This document shows, in pieces, positions 1-7,150 of a stretch of 12,869 nucleotides of DNA (the stretch's first letter is position 1; each line of letters begins with the position of its first letter). The stretch lies in assembly GCA_026786065.1 (NCBI GenBank), contig JAJAYS010000302.1, forward strand, positions 1 to 12,869, written 5' to 3'. The translations under genes and the position numbers were made by a program. This DNA comes from Polaromonas sp. GTDB lineage: Bacteria > Pseudomonadota > Gammaproteobacteria > Burkholderiales > Burkholderiaceae_C. Under the pieces are notes generated by a model, which had not been told where the DNA came from, searched no databases, and saw only the letters and a list, made by a program, of their open reading frames with translations.

Positions 1-740
1 CGGTGCACCTGGCCCTCGATGTGCCAGCCTTGCTGCAGGCGCTCGAGGCCGTCGGTCTGGAGGAGCTGGCTGGCGGCTGCCTGCAACTCGCCAGCGCAGC
101 CGAAGATCGGCTCGCCTACCTGCAACGGCCGGATCTGGGCCGCTGCCTGAGCGAAGCCAGTCGGGCGCTGCTCAAGACGCGCGGGCGGGCGGTTGTTGTT
201 GATCCGAAGTCGGGCGCGGATGTGGATGTGGATGCGAAAAAACAGGCCGTCCACGAAGCCAGTACGCCCGCATGCGACCTGGCTTTCGTGCTGGCCGACG
301 GCTTGTCGGCCCGCGCCGTGATGCAGAATGCCGCGCCGCTGCTGGCCACGCTCTGGCCCCGGCTGGCCGCCGACGGGCTGTCGTTTGCTCCGCTGACCAT
401 CGTCACGCAGGCCCGCGTGGCTATTGGCGACGAGATCGGCCAGTTGCTGGGCGCCAGTCTGGTGGTGGTGCTGATCGGCGAGCGGCCCGGCCTGAGTTCG
501 CCCGACAGCCTGGGCGCCTATCTGACTTGGCGGCCGCGCGTCGGCTTGCGGGACGACAGCCGCAATTGCGTCTCCAACATCCGGCTGGCTGGGCTGGGCC
601 ATGCGGTCGCCGCCGCGAAGTTGCATGCGCTGATTGCAGCGATGCGCCAGCGGCAGTTGTCCGGCGTGCGGCTGAAGGACGAGTCGCCCGGCGCCGCAGC
701 GCTTGCCAGTGGCCGACCGCAGCCGAGCTTGCCAGACTGA
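1..740 (+). CDS. eutC: Ethanolamine ammonia-lyase small subunit (5' end outside window)
   Basis: EutC is the small subunit of the adenosylcobalamin-dependent lyase that splits ethanolamine into acetaldehyde and ammonia; it works in a complex with the large subunit EutB. About 245 codons are visible. Family signatures are the block DLAFVLADGLSARAV (about codons 91-105), IGERPGLSSPDSLGAYLTW (about 156-174), the RNCVSNIR segment soon after, and a C-terminal LSGVRLKDES. The GTG at base 3 is probably not the start: the first visible residues (HLALDVPALLQALE) match the interior of EutC, and the usual N-terminal 40 or so residues are missing, so the gene should begin upstream, presumably behind eutB. 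An acidic insert with a GATGTG repeat (about codons 69-78) lies in a variable region. The stop is TGA at 738-740, and no gene follows closely downstream. Identity is firm; the start is unseen. Confidence 0.93.
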   Translation, partial: VHLALDVPALLQALEAVGLEELAGGCLQLASAAEDRLAYLQRPDLGRCLSEASRALLKTRGRAVVVDPKSGADVDVDAKKQAVHEASTPACDLAFVLADGLSARAVMQNAAPLLATLWPRLAADGLSFAPLTIVTQARVAIGDEIGQLLGASLVVVLIGERPGLSSPDSLGAYLTWRPRVGLRDDSRNCVSNIRLAGLGHAVAAAKLHALIAAMRQRQLSGVRLKDESPGAAALASGRPQPSLPD

Positions 741-790
741 TAAAACTTAAGAATAAATTGGCTGCAGCCGAACAAATACGGGCGTAAGCA

Positions 791-807
791 GCTATTTAAA
801 AGATAGC
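791..807. repeat. Short GCTAT/ATAGC hairpin
   Basis: GCTAT (791-795) and ATAGC (803-807) form a 5-bp stem around a seven-base loop, TTAAAAG, about 50 bases after the eutC stop. My impression from memory is that GCTAT-(A-rich)-ATAGC elements recur between genes in Comamonadaceae, so this may be one copy of a dispersed repeat; this single window cannot prove it. It has no T-run and is unlikely to be a strong terminator. Confidence 0.35.
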
Positions 808-863
808 GACTGGAGTCCGGACTAAAGCCCGGCACGCACGGGCCAACACCGGCTGGACGGCTT

Positions 864-952
864 GCGTTGGGTTTTTAAGTGGAGCGGCCGATGTGTGCTG
901 CCCCGCGGTTTAACCAACGGTGAGCCAGGCTCAGTGTCGAACAACCCAACGC
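864..952. other. Long-range 10-bp inverted repeat, candidate RNA domain
   Basis: GCGTTGGGTT at 864-873 is the exact reverse complement of AACCCAACGC at 943-952; two further G-T wobble pairs could extend the stem outward. The enclosed 69 bases contain GCGG (884-887) facing CCGC (903-906) and the odd palindrome TGAGCCAGGCTCA (921-933), so a transcript in either direction could form a three-way junction. No known RNA family was recognised. It could be a structured RNA, a protein-binding site or chance. Confidence 0.35.
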
Positions 953-1106
953 GGATTTGCCCGCAGAAACCTCGTCCTGCCCGTCTCCGGTGCCGACGCA
1001 AATCGTCGCCAGCGACGGCTACATGCCGTGGCCGCAGTCGGGGATACGGCGCGGGTACGCGCACCGCGTCAAGGAATTCGGCGCCTGCACGGCCAGGCAA
1101 CTGGGT

Positions 1107-1125
1107 CAACTCCACGCTGGAGTTG
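1107..1125. repeat. Perfect 8-bp stem-loop
   Basis: CAACTCCA (1107-1114) and TGGAGTTG (1118-1125) are exact reverse complements separated by CGC. No T-run follows on either strand. Its function is unknown; it lies in the hairpin-rich gap between eutC and the transglycosylase gene. Confidence 0.5.
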
Positions 1126-1204
1126 CGCGCCGACTTGGCGTGGCACCGCTTTGCCGCAATGAAAACCGGGCACCACCCGCTTGGCGAAGGCCGGACCAAT
1201 CTGC

Positions 1205-1234
1205 GCTACGGCTACGGCTACGGCTACGGCTATG
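1205..1234. repeat. GCTACG hexanucleotide tandem repeat, five units
   Basis: There are four perfect GCTACG units (1205-1228) and a fifth changed at one base, GCTATG (1229-1234). The unit is six bases long, so copy-number change would not shift a reading frame; in one forward frame it reads as alternating Tyr-Gly. No gene could be confirmed around it. Confidence 0.85.
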
Positions 1235-1242
1235 TCAGCGGC

Positions 1243-1263
1243 CGGTCCACTGCCGGTGGATCG
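1243..1263. repeat. 8-bp stem-loop downstream of the transglycosylase gene
   Basis: CGGTCCAC (1243-1250) pairs with GTGGATCG (1256-1263), with one G-T wobble and a five-base loop. It lies about 65 bases beyond the stop of the minus-strand transglycosylase gene. It could help end or protect that transcript, but no T-run is present, so a standard intrinsic terminator is not supported. Confidence 0.35.
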
Positions 1264-1327
1264 GTCCGCATCAACTGCACCAACCGCGCCGGTCTCGGCT
1301 GCGCTGCAGGCGCGCGACCGGCCTGCA

Positions 1328-2050
1328 TCAGGTCGGCAGCCGCCACAGCCGGGTCGCGTCCAGCACGGCGTTGGGGTAGGGCGCCTTGCCCCGCGAGCCG
1401 TTGTAGCGCCCCAGTCCCATGAAGACGTCGCCGCGTTCCCGGTCGAGGTAGTGGCGCAAAATAACGCAGCCGAAACGCAGGTTGGTCTGCAAGTCGAACA
1501 GCCGGCTGGCATCGCCGTCGCCGATGACGCGAGTCCAGAACGGCATCACCTGCATGAAGCCGCGCGCGCCGACCACGCTGACCGCGAATTTGCGAAAGTT
1601 GCTTTCTACCTGAATAAGGCCGAGCACCAGCGTGACGTCCAGCCCGGCGCGCTTGCTTTCATACCAGACGCTCTGCAGGAATTCCTTGCGAATCTGCCAC
1701 TCGGGCATCCGTTTGTGCAGGCGCCCGCTCATCGCGCCAAGCCAGCGCAGGTACGCCAGGCGCAATTCGGTGTCGCGGAACTCCGGCACAGGCGGTGCCC
1801 TGTTGCCGACCGCTGCGCTCAAGGCGGTGCGTACCGAATCGATCAGCGGCTCTTCAAGCTGGCCACCAGCTGCAGCCAGCCCTGAAAACCCGAGCGGCAG
1901 CAAGCCAGCCACTCCGCGCTGCAGCAGTTTGCGGCGTGAGTAAAGGAAGTCGCTGGTGTCGACGGGTGGCTCGACGGCCCAAGGCGGTGCAAGGCCGATT
2001 TCCGGCGGCGCAGCCGCCCTGAACAGCGGGCAGGGCGCTTGCGGTCGCAT
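1328..2050 (-). CDS. Lytic transglycosylase (SLT domain) with Tat-type signal
   Basis: This is a probable periplasmic or lipid-anchored enzyme that cleaves peptidoglycan glycan strands to 1,6-anhydromuramic acid ends. It has 240 residues from the ATG at 2050-2048. The N-terminal part carries YSRRKLLQRG (RR at 39-40) followed by a hydrophobic stretch to about 60 ending in Ala-rich sequence, which fits a twin-arginine signal with an unusually long leader. The SLT fold spans about residues 135-235: LVLGLIQVES with the expected catalytic Glu149, then GARGFMQVMPFW (162-172) and the later GLGRYNGS (212-219). An in-frame GTG at 2053 would add one residue, but the ATG overlaps the proS stop (TGATG), which suggests translational coupling, so ATG is preferred. 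Which SLT subfamily this is cannot be settled by eye, so no gene symbol is given. Confidence 0.88.
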   Translation of the reverse strand: MRPQAPCPLFRAAAPPEIGLAPPWAVEPPVDTSDFLYSRRKLLQRGVAGLLPLGFSGLAAAGGQLEEPLIDSVRTALSAAVGNRAPPVPEFRDTELRLAYLRWLGAMSGRLHKRMPEWQIRKEFLQSVWYESKRAGLDVTLVLGLIQVESNFRKFAVSVVGARGFMQVMPFWTRVIGDGDASRLFDLQTNLRFGCVILRHYLDRERGDVFMGLGRYNGSRGKAPYPNAVLDATRLWRLPT

Positions 2051-3795
2051 CACCGCTGAAGACGGCCCTGGAGAAAGGCAGCCGCGCTGCGGGCGTCAAT
2101 CGGCGTTGCAGCCGCGTCGCGCCGGTGCTGGTATTCAAGCTGGCCGGTCTGCAGGCCGCGCTCGCCAATCGTCACCCGGTGCGGCACGCCTATCAGTTCC
2201 CAATCGGCAAACATGGCGCCGGGGCGTTCATTGCGGTCGTCGAGTATCACGTCAATGCCGAGCCCGAGAAGCTCCGCATACAGCGCCTCTGCGGCGGCCT
2301 TGATGGCCGGGAAGCGGTCCGGCCCGATGGGACACAGCACCACGGTGAAAGGCGCCAGCGCATCGGGCCAGATGATGCCGCGCGCATCATGGTTTTGCTC
2401 GATCGCGGCGGCCGGCAGGCGGGTGATGCCGATGCCGTAGCAACCCATCTCAAAAAACTTGGGTTTACCGTCGATGTCGAGGAATGTGGCGTTCATCGCC
2501 CGGCTGTATTTGGTGCCGAGATAAAAAACATGGCCGATTTCGATGCCACGTTCGATGGCCAGCGGCCCGCCACCATCGGGCGACGCGTCGCCGGCCAGGA
2601 CGTTGCGCAGGTCGGCGACGAAATCGGGTTCGGGCAGGTCGCGCCCCCAGTTGACGCCGGTCATGTGAAAGCCTGCGTCATTGGCGCCGCAGACCCAGTC
2701 GGCCATCGCCGCGACTTCACGATCGACCACCAGCCGGACCGGTTTCTTCAGGTTCAGCGGGCCGAGATAGCCGGGTTCGCAGCCGAAATGCGCGTCGATC
2801 TCGTCGGTTGTGGCGAAGCGGAATCCGGCGTCCAGGCCCGGCACCTTGCCGACCTTGACCTCGTTCATGTCGTGGTCGCCCCGCAGCAGCAGCAGCCAGA
2901 CCAGCGGGGTGCCGGTCTCGCCCTTCGGCCCGGTCGGTTCGGTCGCCAGCACCAGCGACTTGACGCTGGACTGCAGCGGAATCGACAGGAACGCGGCTAC
3001 CGCAGCGCAAGTCGATTGACCAGGTGTTGGGGTTTTCTCGAGCTTGGATGCCGCTGGCCCGCGCGCATTTTGGGGCGCCAAGGCTTCGGCTTTCTCCATG
3101 TTGGCGGCGTAGTCGCTGCCCGGGCAATAGACAATCGCGTCCTCGCCAGTTTCGGCGATGACCTGGAATTCTTCGCTCAAATCGCCACCGATGGCACCGC
3201 TGTCAGCGGCCACGGCGCGATAGCGCAGCCCGAAGCGATCGAAGATGCGTCGGTAAGCCTGGGCCATGGTCTGGTAGCTGGCTTTCGCTGCAGTCTGATC
3301 ACGGTCGAAGCTGTAAGCGTCCTTCATGGTGAACTCGCGGCCGCGCATCAGGCCGAAGCGGGGCCGGCGCTCGTCGCGGAATTTGGTCTGGATCTGGTAG
3401 AAGTTTTTCGGAAGCTGCTTGTAGCTTTTGACATCCTGGCGAACCACGTCGGTCACTACTTCTTCGCTGGTCGGCTGGACTACGAAGTCGCGGCCGTGCC
3501 GGTCCTTGATGCGCAGCAACTCCGGGCCCATTTTTTCAAAACGGCCAGTCTCTTGCCAAAGTTCTGCCGGCTGCACCACTGGCATCGTCATCTCGATGGC
3601 CCCGGAGCGGTTCATCTCCTCCCGAACAATCGCTTCGACTTTGCGGATCACGCGCAGGCCCATCGGCATGTAGCTGTAAACGCCGGCGCCGAGCTTCTTG
3701 ATCATGCCGGCGCGGACCATCAGCTGGTGGCTGGCGATTTCGGCGTCGGCCGGCGCTTCTTTGAGCGTGGAGATATGAAAATTCGAAGCCTTCAT
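2050..3795 (-). CDS. proS: Prolyl-tRNA synthetase, bacterial type with editing insertion
   Basis: ProS is the cytoplasmic class II synthetase that joins proline to tRNA-Pro. It has 581 residues, close to the roughly 570 of E. coli ProS. In order it shows the N-terminal catalytic part ([17 protein letters not shown], 28-44), class II motif 2 ([19 protein letters not shown], 137-155), the inserted YbaK-like editing domain (about 224-406) that clears mischarged Ala-tRNA-Pro, motif 3 ([10 protein letters not shown], 451-460) and a C-terminal anticodon-binding domain (about 480-581). Lys279, corresponding to the lysine known to be needed for editing in E. coli, is present. A GTG at 3798 lies in frame, but [19 protein letters not shown] is the family N-terminus, so the ATG at 3795 is chosen. 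No clear Shine-Dalgarno is seen; an A8 run lies just upstream. The gene shares its last base with the transglycosylase start. Confidence 0.97.
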   Translation of the reverse strand: MKASNFHISTLKEAPADAEIASHQLMVRAGMIKKLGAGVYSYMPMGLRVIRKVEAIVREEMNRSGAIEMTMPVVQPAELWQETGRFEKMGPELLRIKDRHGRDFVVQPTSEEVVTDVVRQDVKSYKQLPKNFYQIQTKFRDERRPRFGLMRGREFTMKDAYSFDRDQTAAKASYQTMAQAYRRIFDRFGLRYRAVAADSGAIGGDLSEEFQVIAETGEDAIVYCPGSDYAANMEKAEALAPQNARGPAASKLEKTPTPGQSTCAAVAAFLSIPLQSSVKSLVLATEPTGPKGETGTPLVWLLLLRGDHDMNEVKVGKVPGLDAGFRFATTDEIDAHFGCEPGYLGPLNLKKPVRLVVDREVAAMADWVCGANDAGFHMTGVNWGRDLPEPDFVADLRNVLAGDASPDGGGPLAIERGIEIGHVFYLGTKYSRAMNATFLDIDGKPKFFEMGCYGIGITRLPAAAIEQNHDARGIIWPDALAPFTVVLCPIGPDRFPAIKAAAEALYAELLGLGIDVILDDRNERPGAMFADWELIGVPHRVTIGERGLQTGQLEYQHRRDAAATPIDARSAAAFLQGRLQR

Positions 3796-3870
3796 CACTT
3801 TTTTTTACCGGTCGGAGATCTCGATTTGGGGGGGTGACTTTGGGGGAGTGCCGAACGGCTTGGCGACAGG

Positions 3871-3900
3871 GTTGGCGGCAACGCCAGCGCTGTGCATAAT
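3871..3900 (+). promoter_or_regulatory. Candidate sigma-70-type promoter of rppH, overlapped by an inverted repeat
   Basis: TTGGCG (3872-3877) and CATAAT (3895-3900) are separated by 17 bases and match the -35 and -10 consensus at four and five of six positions. Transcription would start near 3907, about 25 bases before the rppH ATG. A 7-bp inverted repeat (GTTGGCG / CGCCAGC, 3871-3877 and 3882-3888, one G-T pair, loop GCAA) lies over the -35 and spacer and could be an operator, though that is speculation. Confidence 0.55.
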
Positions 3901-3931
3901 GGACTCAGTTCAAAAAATTTGAGGTTTGATT

Positions 3932-4633
3932 ATGCTCGACCGGGACGGCTTCAGGCCCAACGTCGGCATCGTCTTGCTCAACCAGAGAAGTCAGGTATTT
4001 TGGGGCAAGCGCATACGCACGCACTCGTGGCAGTTCCCTCAAGGCGGCATTGACCGGGGCGAAAACCCGGAGCAGGCCATGTTTAGGGAACTGCATGAAG
4101 AGGTGGGGCTTTTCCCGCAGCATGTTCAGGTGCTTGCCCGAACCCGAGACTGGTTGCGCTATGAGGTGCCAGACCGGTTCATTCGCCGCGATGCGCGGGG
4201 CCACTACAAAGGGCAGAAGCAAATCTGGTTTCTGCTGCAACTGGTTGGTCACGACTGGGATTTAAACCTGCGCGCAACCGATCACCCCGAGTTCGACGCC
4301 TGGCGTTGGAACGACTACTGGGTGCCGCTTGACGTGGTGGTTGAGTTCAAGCGGGGCGTCTATGAGATGGCGTTAACCGAGCTGTCGCGCTTCGTGCCGC
4401 GCTTTGACGAGCGGCCGGACATCCGCAACCGTTATTTGCGTGGCAGCGGGAATTTGCGGGAGCCGCTGGTTCCGGCCCAGCCTGGGCCCGATGCCGGCAT
4501 GCAGGCCGTGCCGATGCCGCGCAGCGCGGGGGGCAGGGTATACATGGAGTTGCCGCCGGGGGCCAGCTTTGATCCCGACACTCAGACCGCCCGGGGCGCA
4601 GGTGATCCCGGCGTGTTGGCGAAAGAGCCGTGA
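3932..4633 (+). CDS. rppH: RNA pyrophosphohydrolase (Nudix hydrolase)
   Basis: RppH removes pyrophosphate from the 5' triphosphate of mRNAs, leaving the monophosphate that stimulates RNase E and so begins decay. The 233-residue product opens with [17 protein letters not shown], the RppH N-terminus, and contains a complete Nudix box: G38, E44, then RELHEEVGL (52-60), with catalytic Glu53, Glu56 and Glu57. [11 protein letters not shown] (29-39) is also typical. The Nudix domain ends near residue 160; the remaining 70 or so residues are Pro/Gly-rich and make this longer than E. coli RppH (176), as is common in betaproteobacteria. An in-frame TTG at 3926 is rejected because GAGG (3921-3924) sits seven bases before the ATG at 3932. 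The gene is divergent from proS and convergent with proB, 42 bases away. Confidence 0.96.
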   Translation: MLDRDGFRPNVGIVLLNQRSQVFWGKRIRTHSWQFPQGGIDRGENPEQAMFRELHEEVGLFPQHVQVLARTRDWLRYEVPDRFIRRDARGHYKGQKQIWFLLQLVGHDWDLNLRATDHPEFDAWRWNDYWVPLDVVVEFKRGVYEMALTELSRFVPRFDERPDIRNRYLRGSGNLREPLVPAQPGPDAGMQAVPMPRSAGGRVYMELPPGASFDPDTQTARGAGDPGVLAKEP

Positions 4634-4675
4634 CATCGGAGCATCTGCAATTTGACGCCCGTTTCCGCGACATTG

Positions 4676-5812
4676 TCAGCGAATCAGTACCAAGTTGGTT
4701 CGGTGGATCATTTCCGTGTCGCCGGTGTAGCCCAGCAGCCGCTCGAATTCCGATGAGGATTTGCGGCAGATAAGCCGGGCTTCTGCGCCGGCATAGTTGG
4801 CCAGGCCGCGTGCGACCTCGACGCCTTCGGCATCACGAACCGAAATCACGTCGCCGCGCGAGAAGTCCCCATTCACGGCCGTCATTCCAATCGGCAGCAG
4901 GCTCTTTCCTTCGGTCAGAATTTTGGAAACCGCTCCAGCGTCCACAACGACCGAGCCACGCAGCTGCAGGTGATCGGCAATCCATTGCTTGCGCGCCTGC
5001 GTTTTCTGGGTCTGTGCAACCAGCAGCGTGCCAATGGCTTCACCGTGGCAGAGCCGCACCATCACATCCGGCTCCCGGCCCCAGGCGATGACGGTGGACG
5101 CCCCCGAGCCCGCCGCCCGTTTGGCCGCCAGAATCTTGGTAATCATGCCGCCCTTGCCGATCAGCGATCCGGCACCGCCGGCCATCAGCTCCAGTGCGGC
5201 ATCGCCCGCTGTCGCTTGACGGATAAATTCGGCGTTCGGGTCCTTTCTTGGGTCGGCGCTGTAGAGGCCCTTCTGGTCGGTCAAAATCAGCAGCGCATCG
5301 GCTTCGACCAGGTTGGCCACCAGCGCACCCAAGGTATCGTTGTCGCCGAACTTGATTTCGTCGTTAACCACCGTGTCGTTTTCATTGATGACCGGTACCA
5401 CGCCCAGCTGCAGCAGCGCCAGCAGCGTCGAACGTGCATTGAGATAACGCTCCCGATCGGCCAGATCGGCGTGTGTCAACAGAACCTGCGCACTGCCAAT
5501 CGCGTTGCGGCGCAAATGGGTTTCGTAGGCCTGCGCCAAACCCATCTGGCCAACCGCAGCGGCCGCCTGCAGGGCATGGACCGATTTCGGCCGCGCGACC
5601 CACCCGAGTCGCTTCATGCCCTCTGCAATGGCGCCGCTGCTGACCATGATCACTTCACGGCCGTCCTTGACCAGCGTTGCAAGCTGGTCGCACCAGGAGG
5701 CGATGGCGGCGTCGTCCAGGCCGCGTCCTTCATTGGTCACCAGGCTGGAGCCGACCTTCACCACGATGCGCCTGGCCTGGCGAAGTACTTCGAAGGCGGG
5801 ATGCGTTGTCAT
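4676..5812 (-). CDS. proB: Glutamate 5-kinase with PUA domain
   Basis: ProB phosphorylates L-glutamate at the gamma-carboxyl with ATP, the first and normally proline-inhibited step of proline synthesis in the cytoplasm. It has 378 residues (E. coli 367). The amino-acid kinase domain (1 to about 260) shows [12 protein letters not shown] (15-26), VSSGAI (57-62), INENDTV (142-148), [12 protein letters not shown] (155-166), [13 protein letters not shown] (177-189) and [13 protein letters not shown] (219-231). A C-terminal PUA domain follows (about 282-360), ending with the family tail [11 protein letters not shown]. The start is ATG at 5812, 88 bases beyond the obgE stop; no good Shine-Dalgarno or separate promoter is evident in that gap, so co-transcription with obgE is likely, an order common in related genomes. 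Its partner proA is not in the window. The 3' end faces the end of rppH, and no terminator is visible between them. Confidence 0.96.
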   Translation of the reverse strand: MTTHPAFEVLRQARRIVVKVGSSLVTNEGRGLDDAAIASWCDQLATLVKDGREVIMVSSGAIAEGMKRLGWVARPKSVHALQAAAAVGQMGLAQAYETHLRRNAIGSAQVLLTHADLADRERYLNARSTLLALLQLGVVPVINENDTVVNDEIKFGDNDTLGALVANLVEADALLILTDQKGLYSADPRKDPNAEFIRQATAGDAALELMAGGAGSLIGKGGMITKILAAKRAAGSGASTVIAWGREPDVMVRLCHGEAIGTLLVAQTQKTQARKQWIADHLQLRGSVVVDAGAVSKILTEGKSLLPIGMTAVNGDFSRGDVISVRDAEGVEVARGLANYAGAEARLICRKSSSEFERLLGYTGDTEMIHRTNLVLIR

Positions 5813-5900
5813 CGGGAAGTCTTGCTGTCAATTGGCGCAGGTCGCTGCGGATTGGAGCGGGGTCGCCAGCAAAGTGCAGGTGGTTGCGGGGAGGGGGCAA

Positions 5901-7004
5901 TCATTCGGATGACTGTGGAGCGGACGTTTGCGCCGAGTCGGGTGGCAAGGCGGCAAAGCGCGGATCCACCTCTTCGACGCCCTGCTCGCTTTTTTGCACC
6001 TGTTTGACGTGCTCGTAGATTGCACGGATCAGCGTCTCGCAACCTTCGCGCGTCAAGGCTGAAATCTGGAATACCGGTCCCTTGAACTTGAAGCGCTTGA
6101 CGAAGTCCTTCACCACAGCGTCGCGGCTGTCTGCGGCAACCATATCGAGCTTGTTGAGAACTAGCCAGCGCGGTTTGTCGTGCAGCGCCGAGTCGTACTT
6201 CTTCAGCTCTCCAACGATGGCTTTGGCCTGCGCAACCGGATCGACAGCGTCGTCGAAAGGGGCAATATCGACAATGTGCAGCAGCAGCCGGGTGCGCTGC
6301 AAGTGGCGCAGGAAAAGGTGACCCAGCCCAGCGCCTTCGGAAGCACCTTCGATCAGGCCGGGGAGGTCCGCCACCACAAAACTTTGCTCAGGTCCCACCC
6401 GCACCACACCGAGGTTTGGATGCAGCGTGGTGAAGGGATAGTCCGCGATGCGTGGCCGGGCGTTGGAAACGGCAGTTATGAAGGTGGATTTCCCTGCATT
6501 GGGCATGCCCAGCAAGCCTACGTCGGCCAGCACTTTCAGTTCGAGCTTCAGACTTTTTTTGTCTCCTGGCCAGCCCGGAGTCTTGCTTCGGGGCGCCCGG
6601 TTGGTCGAGCTCTTGAAGCGCAGGTTTCCAAAGCCGCCATCACCGCCCTTGGCAATCAGAACCTGCTCGCCCGGCACCAGCAGCTCATACAGAATCTCGC
6701 CGGTTTCGGCATCGGTCAGTATGGTGCCAAGGGGCATCTTCAGCACAACGTCGTCACCCTTGGCGCCGAACATGTCCGACCCCATTCCGTGCTCACCGTT
6801 GCGCGCCTGGTGCCGACGCGAAAAGCGGTAGTCCACTAGGGTGTTCAGGTTGACATCTGCCGCCGCATAGATATGGCCGCCGCGCCCACCGTCGCCGCCG
6901 TTGGGGCCACCGAATTCCTTGTATTTTTCGTGGCGGAACGAGACGCACCCGCTCCCGCCATCTCCGGCGCCAATGTCAATAAAGGCTTCGTCAACAAATT
7001 TCAT
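5901..7004 (-). CDS. obgE: Obg family GTPase
   Basis: ObgE is an essential, slowly hydrolysing GTPase that binds the 50S subunit and helps its late assembly; it also links to the stringent response. It has 367 residues. The Gly-rich Obg fold fills 1-158 ([14 protein letters not shown], 31-44; [15 protein letters not shown], 118-132). The G domain follows: G1 GMPNAGKST (166-174), switch region [13 protein letters not shown] (189-201), G3 DLPGLIEG (213-220), G4 NKLD (284-287) and G5 SAL (315-317). The short acidic/Ser-rich tail differs between species. An in-frame TTG at 7022 would add six residues, but [11 protein letters not shown] is the conserved N-terminus, so ATG at 7004 is used although no strong Shine-Dalgarno precedes it. 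It lies downstream of rplU-rpmA but behind a terminator, with its own candidate promoter. Confidence 0.97.
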   Translation of the reverse strand: MKFVDEAFIDIGAGDGGSGCVSFRHEKYKEFGGPNGGDGGRGGHIYAAADVNLNTLVDYRFSRRHQARNGEHGMGSDMFGAKGDDVVLKMPLGTILTDAETGEILYELLVPGEQVLIAKGGDGGFGNLRFKSSTNRAPRSKTPGWPGDKKSLKLELKVLADVGLLGMPNAGKSTFITAVSNARPRIADYPFTTLHPNLGVVRVGPEQSFVVADLPGLIEGASEGAGLGHLFLRHLQRTRLLLHIVDIAPFDDAVDPVAQAKAIVGELKKYDSALHDKPRWLVLNKLDMVAADSRDAVVKDFVKRFKFKGPVFQISALTREGCETLIRAIYEHVKQVQKSEQGVEEVDPRFAALPPDSAQTSAPQSSE

Positions 7005-7049
7005 TTGGAACCAGTCGGGCAAAGGAAGCTAAGGGACGCACAACGCTAG

Positions 7050-7079
7050 TTTACAAATCAAGCCGCCCGAAATGGTCAA
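7050..7079 (-). promoter_or_regulatory. Candidate obgE promoter
   Basis: Read on the minus strand, TTGACC (7079-7074) and TGTAAA (7055-7050) are 18 bases apart and match the sigma-70 -35 and -10 boxes at five and four of six positions. Transcription would start near 7042, about 38 bases before the obgE ATG. It lies directly after the rpmA terminator, where a new promoter would be expected. Confidence 0.45.
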
Positions 7080-7096
7080 AGCCCCAAACCAGCGCC

Positions 7097-7128
7097 GAAA
7101 ACAAAAAAGCCCCGACAGGTCGGGGCTT
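7097..7128 (-). terminator. Intrinsic terminator after rpmA
   Basis: On the minus strand, AAGCCCCGAC (7128-7119) and GTCGGGGCTT (7116-7107) form a perfect 10-bp GC-rich stem with a very short CT loop (functionally a four-base loop), followed by a T-rich tract (7108-7098, six T, G, four T). It starts about 23 bases past the rpmA stop. A small TTCGA/TCGAA hairpin (7127-7141) just precedes and slightly overlaps it. This is a textbook Rho-independent terminator. Confidence 0.9.
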
Positions 7129-7150
7129 CGACGGGATCGAAGTAACAGGC

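Larger units (their letters stand above)
741..1327. other. Gene-free region rich in inverted repeats, unidentified
   Basis: These 587 bases lie between eutC and the 3' end of the transglycosylase gene. No product is recognisable in any frame. Open frames exist because the region is GC-rich, and third-position GC looks coding-like in one frame around 990-1090 and in another around 1080-1240, which might mean a frameshifted gene relic; I could not name a family. Direct reading shows many inverted repeats: palindromes at 760-769 and 814-823, hairpins at 791-807, 827-843, 1004-1017, 1107-1125 and 1243-1263, and a 10-base perfect stem joining 864-873 to 943-952. No T-run follows any of them, so they are not standard intrinsic terminators. 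Confidence 0.6.

Noticed and set aside
864..952. Integron attC site suggested by the inverted ends
   Set aside because: The left arm carries GTT and the right arm AAC, the reverse of the attC core arrangement, and there is no integrase or cassette structure.
864..960. Resemblance to a cobalamin riboswitch (CTGCCCCGC followed by AACGGTGAGCC), tempting next to a B12-dependent enzyme
   Set aside because: The B12-box order and spacing do not fit: the core is interrupted by GGTTTAACC, and the usual flanking conserved blocks are absent. No forward gene lies downstream to be controlled.
1205..1234. CRISPR-like array
   Set aside because: It is a simple six-base tandem repeat without spacers or cas genes.
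862..1422. Open frame of 186 codons with Tyr-Gly repeats as a real gene
   Set aside because: It overlaps the 3' end of the transglycosylase gene on the other strand, has no recognisable start region or domain, and its coding-like composition is confined to its middle; kept only as a possible relic.
2125..3837. A 570-codon open frame on the plus strand opposite proS
   Set aside because: It mirrors the GC-rich codon pattern of proS, matches no family I know, and the minus-strand product is an unmistakable prolyl-tRNA synthetase.
3828..3846. G-quadruplex from the G7 and G5 runs
   Set aside because: Only two G tracts are present; four runs of at least three G cannot be formed canonically within this stretch.
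4634..4675. Bidirectional terminator between convergent rppH and proB
   Set aside because: The 42-base gap shows no GC-rich stem with a T-run on either strand.
4970..6007. A 345-codon open frame on the plus strand opposite proB and the obgE end
   Set aside because: It is a shadow of proB and obgE; no motifs, and it crosses the boundary between two real genes.
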